A stretch of DNA of 64,000 nt, from the NCBI GenBank assembly GCA_032154105.1, contig JALDYI010000003.1, positions 1 through 64,000 on the forward strand. The letters are read 5' to 3'. Shown piece by piece: positions 7,855 to 16,174 of the stretch. Made by a program: the position numbers and the translations under genes. Position 1 is the first letter of the stretch, and the number at the start of each line of letters is the position of its first letter. The notes beneath the pieces were generated by a model. The model did not search any database. It had not been told where the DNA came from and saw only the letters and a program-made list of their open reading frames with translations. Source of the DNA: UBA6022 sp032154105 (GTDB taxonomy: Bacteria; Patescibacteriota; Saccharimonadia; Saccharimonadales; Saccharimonadaceae).

Positions 7855-10716
7855 CTATCGTAACTTGATTGAAATCTCATCATGATGCGACGCGTTGTCA
7901 CCCCTAAGATGGAGCTTCTCTGGAGCCGCCTGAGGGGCTGGCGTATCAGACTGAGGCGCTTCCCTCAGAGTGGGCGTAGGCGGCACCACAGGTGCTGCAA
8001 ACGGCGCCTTAGGATCTAAATTCGGGCTAGGCTGCTGCTTGGACTGGCTACCAAAAGGAGGTACCGACTGAACAGAAGGTGGCATCGGTGCAGATGGCCG
8101 TCGAGCCGGGGTCTGCGACGCCTGGCCAGCCGGCTGAGTCCCACCCATTTGCTGACGCTTGGCAAGCCAGTCATCTAGAAACGACGAGCTGCCTGCACCT
8201 GGTTTTGAAGCGCCACCGGCCATACGCTGTTGCTGCGCCTTCTTCATTGCTTCCATCTTCGCCCGCTTCGCCGCATCCCCGGCACCGAGCCTGGCAAAAA
8301 TTTCTTTCTCCACCTGTGCACGAGGCCGCCCATACTTAGCAGCAGATAGTCGCTTGAGCGCATCTCGCAGCTGTGGATTTGACTTCCCCATCGGTGGAAT
8401 GAGGGACATACTAAATGGCGCCGACGGTACATTATTGATCATAACCGAAGCAACTGTCTGGAAATTTGGCAACTTTGTGAGGTCTTCAGCGTCAAAGGTT
8501 GGCGCAAATTTCTTCTGCAAAATCTCGGCGTCAGTAATACCAATGCGCCCACTAATCACCGTCCCGACGTTACCAATAATAGCCTCACGGATCTTATCAG
8601 TAAGCTGGGTCATAAACTGGTTCGCAAGAACAAGATTCAGTTTATACTTTCGTGCTTCCGATAGAATAGACTCGAAGCTATCAGTTGCGAAGTTTTGGAA
8701 CTCATCTACATATAGACAGAAATCTTCACGCTGATCAGCTGGAATATCGGCACGCCCCATGGCTGCGGCCTGGAACTTCATGACAAATATCATACCGAGA
8801 AGTTGCGAGTTAAGCTCACCCGTTCGACCCTTAGAAAGGTTCACGAGAAGAATCTTCTTATTGTCCATAATGTCGCGCAGATTAAAACCACTCTTTGTTT
8901 GACCGATAATATTGCGCATCATTTCATTCGACAAGAATGCACCAAACTTACTCACAAACCAACCGAGCACCTCAGACTTATTCGCCTCACTCGTCTGAGC
9001 CATTTCCTTATTCCAAAAATCAAGCACGGTGCGGTCGGTAATATACTTCATTTTCTCATCGGTAAACGACTGATCATTAAATACCTGCGGTACGTCAATA
9101 AAAGTTGAACCATTCGGGTCACTCATGATCGTCAGGGCTGCATTACGGAACCAATGCTCATAGCGCGGACCAATAATACCCGTATGGCCCGGGTCGTACA
9201 AACGATATAGCATCGCAATCGTCTCTTGAATCAAGAAATCTCGTTGATCTTGGTTTTCGAACTCAAATAGATTGAGACCAATTGGATTATCCATGTCACC
9301 AGGACTAAAGTAGATAACATCCTCAACACGCTCTTTTGGCACCATACCAAGTAGCTCTTCGGCCGAGTCGCCGTGCGGATCAATAAACGCAAACCCGCGG
9401 CCATCCATCATATCCTGATACGCTAAATTCTCAAGACTTACAGATTTACCCGTACCCGTCTGACCAATCATGTAGGTATGCCGTCGACGATCACCGGTAC
9501 TAAGACGAATTTGCTTCTTCGTGCCCCTAAACTCATTGTAACCAAGCAACAAGCCCTCTTCGGTGACGTGCGTCGGACCATCAACCTGCTTCGCCATCTG
9601 ACGCTGCACTTGGGATGTCGGAATACTACTTTGATCGGGAAGATGGAAAACAGTCGCCAACTCAACGCTATTTAAAATATTCTGCGTGACTGTTTGCGGG
9701 AAGAAGCGAAAGATATACGCCGTCACCAACTCCTCAATGTTTTTTGAGAGACTAAACTTAAACCCGTTATTAGTTGACGAGTCGAATAGCGAGAACGCTG
9801 CCACGATGTTCTTGAGGAGCGCCTGGGAACGAGTGGCGGTATTTGATGACACGACCACACGAATCAATACTTCGTAGCCCGGATAGCGCGTCTTTTCTTC
9901 AATAGACTCGACGAGAGACTGCTCGAGCGACGTCAGCTGCTTGTCTTCAGGTTTCACGTCACCTGCTACTGGCGGCTTCCACAACGCTTCCATGAGATCC
10001 TTCGGAGCTAATACACCACCAATACCCGGCTTCTTTACTCCCTTGTCCTTCTTGATTCGGCCTGCCGCCTCGATGGATCGCTTCGTCCACCCCTCTTGGG
10101 CCGGTCGCAGCATAAATTGAATCGCTACACCGTCATCACGGCCCGCGGCTGAAAGCGCATTAAGTAGCGCTCGGGCTGCGTCTCGTTTTGTCTCCTGATA
10201 GGTGGCGATCGGATGAACAAAATCTTTCTTAAGCGTGAACTCGCCGCCAATCGTACCACTCATCTTGCCTGCCTGGCTGAAAATGTTGTGCTCAGCCACT
10301 TCCTCTAGTCGCGCCGATGGATAGGCCGCTGCAATCGCCTGGCGAACAACATCCTCTAGCACTGATGGGACAACGGTGTAGTAATGAACGAGACCCTTGT
10401 GCGACAGAATCTCAAACGATAGATGACGCTGTCCATACATTCGACTCTTGAAGCCCTTTGTTGCCGTACTGGCGATAATGTTATACATCACCTGACCCTG
10501 AGATAGGACCTCTTCGGTCAGATCACGTTCGTCACGGCCACCTGCTTGCAGGTCATCACTTGATGGGGGTAGATGGATGAGGAGTGGCACCATCTTGAGT
10601 CCGCGCTCGTAATTCTTGGCTTCACGGAGTGTTTTTCGGTACTGCGAGAAAATAAACGATCCTGCCACCAATCCAAGTGTCAGTATGATGAACGTCGTAA
10701 TCAAAAAGCCTATCAT
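7855..10716 (-). CDS. VirD4/TraD-like membrane DNA-pumping ATPase
   Basis: The 953-residue protein has one N-terminal membrane segment (about residues 3-24), a long middle domain, and a RecA-like motor: Walker A GQTGTGKS at 418-425, the FIDPHGDSAEELL block typical of type IV coupling proteins, and Walker B LYVDEFQNF near 680. The C-terminal 100 residues are proline/glutamine-rich and probably disordered. The family couples DNA or protein substrates to a membrane channel. No VirB channel, relaxase or pilin genes of a conjugation system are nearby, so the role could be DNA uptake, DNA export or envelope protein handling. A 140-residue partner gene lies 18 bases upstream. Confidence 0.8.
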   Translation of the reverse strand: MIGFLITTFIILTLGLVAGSFIFSQYRKTLREAKNYERGLKMVPLLIHLPPSSDDLQAGGRDERDLTEEVLSQGQVMYNIIASTATKGFKSRMYGQRHLSFEILSHKGLVHYYTVVPSVLEDVVRQAIAAAYPSARLEEVAEHNIFSQAGKMSGTIGGEFTLKKDFVHPIATYQETKRDAARALLNALSAAGRDDGVAIQFMLRPAQEGWTKRSIEAAGRIKKDKGVKKPGIGGVLAPKDLMEALWKPPVAGDVKPEDKQLTSLEQSLVESIEEKTRYPGYEVLIRVVVSSNTATRSQALLKNIVAAFSLFDSSTNNGFKFSLSKNIEELVTAYIFRFFPQTVTQNILNSVELATVFHLPDQSSIPTSQVQRQMAKQVDGPTHVTEEGLLLGYNEFRGTKKQIRLSTGDRRRHTYMIGQTGTGKSVSLENLAYQDMMDGRGFAFIDPHGDSAEELLGMVPKERVEDVIYFSPGDMDNPIGLNLFEFENQDQRDFLIQETIAMLYRLYDPGHTGIIGPRYEHWFRNAALTIMSDPNGSTFIDVPQVFNDQSFTDEKMKYITDRTVLDFWNKEMAQTSEANKSEVLGWFVSKFGAFLSNEMMRNIIGQTKSGFNLRDIMDNKKILLVNLSKGRTGELNSQLLGMIFVMKFQAAAMGRADIPADQREDFCLYVDEFQNFATDSFESILSEARKYKLNLVLANQFMTQLTDKIREAIIGNVGTVISGRIGITDAEILQKKFAPTFDAEDLTKLPNFQTVASVMINNVPSAPFSMSLIPPMGKSNPQLRDALKRLSAAKYGRPRAQVEKEIFARLGAGDAAKRAKMEAMKKAQQQRMAGGASKPGAGSSSFLDDWLAKRQQMGGTQPAGQASQTPARRPSAPMPPSVQSVPPFGSQSKQQPSPNLDPKAPFAAPVVPPTPTLREAPQSDTPAPQAAPEKLHLRGDNASHHDEISIKLR

Positions 10717-10734
10717 AAATCATCCACTCCTAAC

Positions 10735-11157
10735 CTAATCGGCAGAGCCAAGCTCTTTCCCATAGCGCTTACGCAAGTAATCCGCCTGAAGCCGTGTCAC
10801 CGCTGCCTCTCGCGCATAAGGATCATCCTTTGTTTCAAGAATAATCTTTTTAGCCTTATCTACCCACTCCTTCTCGATCAGATCCTCGTCGGCCGCAAGT
10901 GGCGGCGTATCATCATGAACAGCAGCAGGATCATCGACTGGGGCCTGCGGCACCATAGTAGGCAGTACTGGCGATGGCAAAGCCGGAGTCCCGTCCGTCC
11001 GGCGGGCAGATGACTCAGAGGCCAGCTCATGCAGTTCGGCACCAGTTTCAATACCACTTTCAGGCGTATACGGGAGGGGTGCGCGCTCAACGGCCTGCCC
11101 TGTTGGCACGGGCGCTTGCTCAAAGCGAGGCTGTGGAGCTTGAGATCCAGATTCCAT
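10735..11157 (-). CDS. Short proline-rich acidic protein upstream of the TraD-like ATPase
   Basis: Unrecognised, 140 residues, with no membrane segment. The first 85 residues are rich in P, A and E and look disordered; the last 55 are charged and helical (LIEKEWVDKAKKIILETKDDPYAREAAV pattern, split here only to show its nature). A TATAAT box (11165-11170) lies seven bases before the ATG, so the message is probably leaderless. It is the first gene of a two-gene unit with the ATPase, which suggests a small partner or adaptor; this is inference. Confidence 0.65.
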   Translation of the reverse strand: MESGSQAPQPRFEQAPVPTGQAVERAPLPYTPESGIETGAELHELASESSARRTDGTPALPSPVLPTMVPQAPVDDPAAVHDDTPPLAADEDLIEKEWVDKAKKIILETKDDPYAREAAVTRLQADYLRKRYGKELGSAD

Positions 11158-11199
11158 ATCTGTAATTATAGCATAAACACAACAAACAAATAACGTCGT

Positions 11200-11595
11200 T
11201 TACGACATTCTTCGACTGATATACACAACGCCAATGGCAACAAAAAAGACAACCAATAAAATGTCGTAAATATTAATACCACTCACCGACTGCATACCGA
11301 TAAGCATCACCGGAGCGAGCGCAATAATCGATGCGTAGTAATACGACTGCTTCAGGCTAATGATTCGAAATGGCCGCTTTACCGTCAAGGACGCAGAAAG
11401 CTTCGCAATAAGCCGACTACCTCCATGAAGTACAAATGTTACGCCACCAAGTGCCACGACGTACATGAGGAAAAAGATAATCAACACACCGAGCGGACCA
11501 GCCTGATTAGGTGTTGTCTGATTGAGCAAAAATACCAGCGCAATTGCTGCTATAACTGATCCAACCGACAAGATTTTCCCTAACATATCCCTCAC
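11200..11595 (-). CDS. Small membrane protein, four predicted membrane segments
   Basis: An unrecognised 131-residue protein made almost wholly of hydrophobic segments (about residues 8-25, 33-55, 85-102 and 108-127). On the minus strand TTGTTC and TATAGT are 16 bases apart and TATAGT ends seven bases before the ATG, again a leaderless arrangement that also places GAGGG next to the start. No motif indicates function. Confidence 0.6.
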   Translation of the reverse strand: MRDMLGKILSVGSVIAAIALVFLLNQTTPNQAGPLGVLIIFFLMYVVALGGVTFVLHGGSRLIAKLSASLTVKRPFRIISLKQSYYYASIIALAPVMLIGMQSVSGINIYDILLVVFFVAIGVVYISRRMS

Positions 11596-11625
11596 TATAC
11601 CACTACCTAAAACTAGAACAAGAGA

Positions 11626-12753
11626 GCCCGAGTGGAAAGCATATATACTTCAGTCGCGACATCCGCCGCTGGATAAAATAGGGCGCGTGCTTCTGAAATA
11701 GCTATCCACTCTAGGGCAACTGACCGCTCAGGGATAACCCTGGGCATATGTCACTTTCGATACGTTCCACGATGCGCTTAGTAGTAACGATAGTATCTCG
11801 ATGAGAGATAATATTGGATTTACTAAGCACATCGGTACTACTACCGAGCGCTCAACTCCTTACTCAAAATGAGTTTGGCGGAGCATCGGCAATGCCACGT
11901 AAAAATATACAAAGGTGCGTGGCTTACAATACGTAAGTCATATTGGTTCATAATGATCCAACAGTATATATGGTGGTATCGCCGAGTTTACGCCAAATTG
12001 CTAAGGACGTATCAGCTGTCAACTTGTTCAAATTGTTAAGGTATTTTTGCTTTTTTGTTTTTGTAAAAGCTTGTATTGATTTAAGCATAAGAAACGTCTT
12101 AGGTCAATACTGTTTGATGTTTAATTTATATGTCATTTATACAACGGATTTACCACATCTGTTATATGTTGCTTCTATCGTTTGTATATCGTTGTATATT
12201 TATCTATATATTCGATATGATTTTTTGCGACAGCCCATTTCGTCAGTACGGCGCCAACATAATTTACCTCACCGCGCGCTATTAGGACGAACTAGACCTG
12301 CGAAAAACAAGTACTCCAGCCAGCGCCTCGACCATGTCACTACAACAACAAAGCGTATCGCCATCTGGCTTCAGCCAGAGACAAGCCGTAGTCCTGCAAT
12401 AAGCCCCAGACGCATCTCCGTCACTGAACGCTGGCTATATCTATACACCACAGAAACTCAATTCCAATGCAATGCATTATCTCACTATACGCCGTGGCCA
12501 TCACGAATATAGACACCTCGCCAGTCTCATACCCATTTGCTATGTATGCAACTCACCCATTATTATCGTCACGTCGCGCTATCGGCACTTAGCCAGACTC
12601 GGCACCACACGCTCCGGCCTAGTCTAAGCCAGCAACAGCAACGCGCCACGCATATACGCTACACAGACCACAAACTCATCGTAAAAGTTCGAACCAAGAC
12701 AAATTTGGAAAAGTTTACACAGGCTAGTGTGTAATGGACCTCAGACTGTCCAT
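11626..12753. ncRNA. Candidate large structured RNA region, about 1.1 kb, no convincing gene
   Basis: No protein-like reading frame is supported here, yet helix-forming segments recur along the whole stretch. Examples: GCCC+GAGTGGA (11626-11636) with TCCACTC+GGGC (11705-11717); CAGGG/CCCTG (11729-11742); a 13-pair arm 11770-11783/11821-11834 with a nested ATCTC/GAGAT; CGGTA/TACCG (11833-11846); AACTC/GAGTT inside GCTC/GAGC (11850-11884); a 13-pair hairpin 12073-12110; AACGGAT/ATCTGTT near 12145; TCTGGC/GCCAGA (12364-12379) inside AGCCAGCG/CGCTGGCT (12318-12325/12429-12436); AGACT/AGTCT (12595-12625); TTACACA/TGTGTAA (12715-12734). G-U pairs in two AT-rich helices favour the plus strand. It could be one RNA or several; it is not assigned to a known family. 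Confidence 0.5.
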
Positions 12754-12807
12754 ATATAGAGTGTTTTTACGTGGTATTTTTTACCAAAAGATTTTTTATA
12801 AAAGTCA

Positions 12808-12836
12808 TTGACACAAGCGCTTTCCCGTCATATTAT
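12808..12836 (+). promoter_or_regulatory. Near-consensus sigma70 promoter
   Basis: TTGACA (12808-12813), a 17-base spacer and TATTAT (12831-12836) make one of the best promoters in the window. Transcription should start near 12843. No protein gene follows before a terminator at 12904-12933. Confidence 0.85.
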
Positions 12837-12842
12837 AGGGGT

Positions 12843-12933
12843 AGCTTCTGAATAAATAAATTATACAGAGGCCAAAAATAAACAAGAACTCAAAAACTCC
12901 ACGAAACAACCACTACTCGCAGGTGGTTGTTTT
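12843..12933 (+). ncRNA. Candidate small RNA of about 90 bases
   Basis: Between the strong promoter and an intrinsic terminator (AAACAACCAC, loop, GTGGTTGTTT, 12904-12933) lies an A-rich stretch with no ATG-started reading frame of useful length. The unit therefore looks like a free-standing small RNA gene. It is separate from the tmRNA gene on the other strand, whose 3' end is at 13019. Family and targets are unknown. Confidence 0.6.
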
Positions 12934-12979
12934 ATTTCACCCCTCTATTACAAGCAAATAGTCCGTCTGATCATAGCAA

Positions 12980-13007
12980 AATCCCCACCTCGACGAGGCG
13001 GGGATTT
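12980..13007 (-). terminator. ssrA terminator
   Basis: On the minus strand AATCCCCGCCTC-gtc-GAGGTGGGGATTTT follows the CCA end of tmRNA by 11 bases: a GC-rich hairpin with a U-run. The plus-strand copy also ends in TTTATA, so it may stop both directions. Confidence 0.85.
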
Positions 13008-13018
13008 ATATATCATCT

Positions 13019-13423
13019 TGGTGGAGCTGCCGGGCACTGCCCCCGGGTCCGAAAGGTAACTGATTATTTGTCTACAAGTTTAGTTTATACCAACTGTTAA
13101 CGACGCCTGAAGCTAGAGTATAAACAAAAAATACTTCAATTGTCGCGCAATAAAATGTCCCTACTCACCGTTGCTGCCCGGTGAGCACGTAAGCGACATG
13201 AGTATAACACCACTCCCCACTATGTCGCCTGTGAGAAATGATGGTCGGGCGTATTAGGCTACGACTGGTGCAAGAACAGGCATGCGGAAGGCGTTAGCCA
13301 ACTGAGCAAGACCAGCTTTTGCTTTTGCAGTAAATGTTGCAATTAAAAAATATACGTTACGCGTATGGTCGACTTGCAAAATAATCTGTTAAATTCCTTC
13401 CGTCGAAAGCTAAAATCAGCCCC
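13019..13423 (-). ncRNA. ssrA: Transfer-messenger RNA (tmRNA)
   Basis: tmRNA rescues stalled ribosomes and adds a degradation tag. The 5' end GGGGCTGATTTTAGC followed by TTCGACGG is the classic tmRNA start, and the 3' end CAGCTCCACCA pairs with GGGGCTG to make the acceptor stem, CCA included. The resume codon is probably GCA at 13340-13338; the tag then reads 28 residues, starting ATFTAKAKAG and ending MPVLAPVVA, with a TAA stop at 13256-13254. The T arm is CCGGG-GGCAGTG-CCCGG, so the usual TTCGA-type T loop is absent. The promoter lies upstream on the minus strand (TTGTTG, 17 bases, TATACT). Confidence 0.93.
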
Positions 13424-13490
13424 AATAGATATACCTAGTATAGCATCATTTACAGAGGCCAACAAGTATGTTTTACTGAAGATACTACTT

Positions 13491-14999
13491 ATGGTTGCTA
13501 AGGTTTTCACAGTTGCTCCAGTTGGGTTTAACGGTCACCTCATCGAGGTTGAAAGCGATGCGAGCAGAGGCCTCCCCTCTTTACAGATAGTCGGCCTAGG
13601 CAACAAGTCGATCGACGAAGCAAAAGAACGCGTCAGAAGCGCAATTACCAATTCGCTGCTTGAATATCCGACCAAACGAATAACCATTAACCTGGCGCCA
13701 GCTGAACTTCCAAAAGACGGCACGCATTACGACCTGCCAATCGCACTCGCAATCTTGGTAATCAGTGGTCAGCTTCGCCAAAACGAGCTGGCGGGTGCAG
13801 CATTTGCCGGCGAGCTAGCCCTTGATGGTCAACTTCGCGCTATCAAGGGCGCCATCACCATGGCCGAAACCGCCAAGGAGACAGGCTTGACCCACCTCTA
13901 TCTCCCAGTAGCCAATGTCGCCCAGGCGCAGCTAGTTGAAGGTATCAGCATTATTGGGGTCGACTCGTTAAAATCACTCTATCTTCACCTCAAACAAGAA
14001 GTTCGCATTGCTCCACAAGTCACCCAGGTCAGCCTAAAACAAGTAACAAATATCGGGCCAACACTCGACGATATTCAAGGCCAGGAGCAGGCAAAACGAG
14101 CCTTAATGATTGCCGCCGCAGGTCGGCACAACCTACTCCTAGCCGGACCACCAGGCGCGGGAAAGACAATGTTGGCGCGCGCCCTGACAAATCTTTTGCC
14201 TGATCTATCGCCAAGTGAACAGATTGCAACCACAAAACTTCATAGCCTTGCAGGTGAAGCGATTGATTCCGCGCTAACAACAAGACCGTTCCGCGCTCCA
14301 CACCACACTGCAAGTCGAATCGCCCTCGTAGGAGGTGGAAATCGTCCTCAACCTGGCGAAATAAGTCTTGCCCACCTTGGAGTCCTCTTCCTTGATGAAA
14401 TACCAGAATACCCCCGGGCGGTTCTCGAATCACTCCGGCAGCCACTAGAGGATAAGCGCATATCGATCAGTCGTGCCAATGGCCACATCACCTATCCTGC
14501 AGATTTCATGCTTATTGCCACTATGAACCCCTGTCCGTGCGGCTATTTTGGTGACACGACAAAAGAATGCACCTGTAGCAGCACGCAAATACTCTCCTAT
14601 CAAAAACGCTTATCGGGTCCTCTGCTTGATAGAATAGACCTCATAGTTAACGTCTCGCGAGTCGCAAATGATGATTTATTAATTGAGAAATCGAAGACGA
14701 ATAAACAACAAGATTCTGCTTATGTATCAATAAAATCGTCGTTGGAAATGCAACAAAACAGATACAGAAGTAGTGATAAGTACAACGGAGGATTATCAAG
14801 CTCTGACGTACGGTCACTCCTCTCGCTCGCGCCCGACACGAAACGACTTCTCTCGCTCGCCGCCGACAAACTTAATCTCAGCGCCAGGAGCTATTTTAAA
14901 GTTATTAAAGTCGCCCGCACCATTGCGGACCTCGAAGGCTCAAATACTATTGAACCACCCCATATCAGCGAAGCGCTCCAATATCGTCAAAACTCTTGA
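13491..14999 (+). CDS. comM: ComM/YifB family Mg-chelatase-like AAA+ ATPase
   Basis: ComM is a hexameric AAA+ helicase that promotes branch migration during natural transformation. The 502-residue protein starts MVAKVFTVAPVGFNG, exactly where the family starts; an upstream in-frame ATG at 13365 would run through the tmRNA 5' end and is rejected. The N-terminal LonC-like domain (LQIVGLGNKSIDEAKERV, ELPKDGTHYDLPIALAIL) precedes Walker A AGPPGAGKTML near residue 220, Walker B LGVLFLDEIPEY, the CPCGY zinc-like motif and the C-terminal helical domain. Together with type IV pili in this window it suggests DNA uptake ability. Confidence 0.93.
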   Translation: MVAKVFTVAPVGFNGHLIEVESDASRGLPSLQIVGLGNKSIDEAKERVRSAITNSLLEYPTKRITINLAPAELPKDGTHYDLPIALAILVISGQLRQNELAGAAFAGELALDGQLRAIKGAITMAETAKETGLTHLYLPVANVAQAQLVEGISIIGVDSLKSLYLHLKQEVRIAPQVTQVSLKQVTNIGPTLDDIQGQEQAKRALMIAAAGRHNLLLAGPPGAGKTMLARALTNLLPDLSPSEQIATTKLHSLAGEAIDSALTTRPFRAPHHTASRIALVGGGNRPQPGEISLAHLGVLFLDEIPEYPRAVLESLRQPLEDKRISISRANGHITYPADFMLIATMNPCPCGYFGDTTKECTCSSTQILSYQKRLSGPLLDRIDLIVNVSRVANDDLLIEKSKTNKQQDSAYVSIKSSLEMQQNRYRSSDKYNGGLSSSDVRSLLSLAPDTKRLLSLAADKLNLSARSYFKVIKVARTIADLEGSNTIEPPHISEALQYRQNS

Positions 15000-15024
15000 A
15001 CTAGAGACCGGAATCTGTTAAAAT
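14996..15024 (+). promoter_or_regulatory. infC-rpmI-rplT promoter
   Basis: TTGAAC (14996-15001) and TAAAAT (15019-15024) with a 17-base spacer overlap the last codons of comM. Transcription should begin near 15031 and leave a leader of about 45 bases before infC. Confidence 0.75.
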
Positions 15025-15075
15025 ACTTATCTGAGTAACGCTTTACAATTGCACACTCACATAAGGAGAGCTAAG

Positions 15076-15582
15076 ATCAACAAATCAATTCGTATCAATG
15101 AGGCTATTCGCGCTAATGAACTTCGCGTCATTGGAGCAGATGGAGAGCAACTAGGCATTCTATCTCGCACCGACGCCCTAAAAGTAGCCGAAGACGCTGG
15201 CCTTGATCTCGTTGAGATTTCGCCAAACGCTGCTCCGCCTGTCGCAAAAGTCGTCGACTGGGGTAAGTACCAGTACCAAAAGATGAAAGAGCTACAGAAA
15301 AATCGCAAAAGCAGTAAAGTCAGCGAACTTAAGCAAATGCGATTCGGACTCAAAATTGGCTCTGGTGATCTAGAAATCAAGCTTCGCAAGATCCGTGGTT
15401 TCCTAGAAGCTGGTCACAAAGTTCGTATTCAAATCTTCTACCGTGGTCGCGAGATGGCCCACAAGGAACTTGGATACGTCATGATCGATAAGATCGTCGC
15501 TCTTCTAGAGGATGATGCAATTTTAGAGCAAAAGCCTCAGATGGCTGGTCGCAATCTGAGCATAGTAGTAAGGAGTAAATAA
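15076..15582 (+). CDS. infC: Translation initiation factor IF-3, starting at ATC
   Basis: IF-3 binds the 30S subunit and checks the start codon. The 168-residue protein has the N-domain (INEAIRANELRVIGADGEQLG, split by the family linker), a lysine-rich linker and the C-domain (FLEAGHKVRIQIFYRGREMAHKELG reads across about residues 110-135). The start is taken as ATC at 15076-15078, seven bases after a good ribosome site AAGGAG (15063-15068). An upstream TTG at 15049 has no ribosome site and would add residues absent from the family. A non-AUG start of this kind is the known means by which IF-3 limits its own synthesis. Confidence 0.93.
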   Translation: MNKSIRINEAIRANELRVIGADGEQLGILSRTDALKVAEDAGLDLVEISPNAAPPVAKVVDWGKYQYQKMKELQKNRKSSKVSELKQMRFGLKIGSGDLEIKLRKIRGFLEAGHKVRIQIFYRGREMAHKELGYVMIDKIVALLEDDAILEQKPQMAGRNLSIVVRSK

Positions 15583-15776
15583 TGCCAAAAATGAAGACCC
15601 ACAAAGGCACGGCAAAGCGCATCAAGATTACCAGTACTGGTAAATTGACCCGCCGCCGCGCATTCGGCGCTCACCTTCTTTCAAAGAAGAGCAAGAGCCG
15701 CAAGCGAGCAACTAACACCAGCGCACTCGTCACAGGTGCAATGGCGAAAAACGTAAGACGAGCACTAGGAGTATAG
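15582..15776 (+). CDS. rpmI: 50S ribosomal protein L35
   Basis: The 64-residue basic protein begins MPKMKTHKGTAKRIKIT and has the KSRKR cluster of L35. Its ATG shares one base with the infC stop (TAATG), so translation is coupled. L35 is placed late in 50S assembly and is normally found between infC and rplT, as here. Confidence 0.95.
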   Translation: MPKMKTHKGTAKRIKITSTGKLTRRRAFGAHLLSKKSKSRKRATNTSALVTGAMAKNVRRALGV

Positions 15777-15777
15777 T

Positions 15778-16122
15778 ATGCGAGTAAAACGAGGCGTCAC
15801 CGCACGCGCTAAGCACAAAAAGATTCTTAAATTAGCTAAGGGCATGCAGCACAACCGCACCCGTAGCTACCGTCTTGCTAAGCAAGCAGTTATCCGTGCA
15901 TTACAATACAGCTACCGCGACCGCCGCAATAAAAAGCGCGATCTTCGTGGTCTCTGGATTACACGCATTAACGCTGCTGCACGCGAACACGGTGTTACTT
16001 ACGGCAAGTTCATTGCTGGGCTTAAGGCCGCAAACATCGAACTCGACCGCAAAGTTCTTTCTGAACTTGCTGTTAACGAGCCAAAAGCGTTCGAAACTAT
16101 CGTAAAGAGCGTTAAAGCCTAA
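15778..16122 (+). CDS. rplT: 50S ribosomal protein L20
   Basis: The 114-residue protein has the L20 signature: MRVKRGVTARAKHKKILKLAKG, then RSYRLAKQAV, YRDRRNKKRDLRGLWI and the RINAAAREHG block. L20 binds 23S rRNA early in 50S assembly and in many bacteria represses this operon. It starts one base after the rpmI stop and ends at a strong terminator. Confidence 0.96.
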   Translation: MRVKRGVTARAKHKKILKLAKGMQHNRTRSYRLAKQAVIRALQYSYRDRRNKKRDLRGLWITRINAAAREHGVTYGKFIAGLKAANIELDRKVLSELAVNEPKAFETIVKSVKA

Positions 16123-16138
16123 TTCCTTTCACTCCTTA

Positions 16139-16174
16139 CACTAAAAAACACCGCATTTGCGGTGTTTTTTAGTG
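16139..16174. terminator. Bidirectional terminator between rplT and rnpB
   Basis: CACTAAAAAACACCGC-attt-GCGGTGTTTTTTAGTG is a perfect 16-pair hairpin with U-runs on both strands. It ends the infC operon on the plus strand and rnpB on the minus strand. Confidence 0.93.

Noticed and set aside
11943..12512. 189-residue open frame in the RNA-rich gap
   Set aside because: No ribosome site, no family resemblance, half is AT-rich low-complexity hydrophobic sequence, and the DNA has strong helix-forming repeats.
12537..12734. 65-residue open frame in the same gap
   Set aside because: Composition is unlike coding sequence and its end forms a hairpin; no support.
13365..13490. Longer N-terminus for comM
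   Set aside because: It would overlap the tmRNA 5' end; the family starts at MVAKVFTVAPVGFNG and the extra 42 residues resemble nothing.
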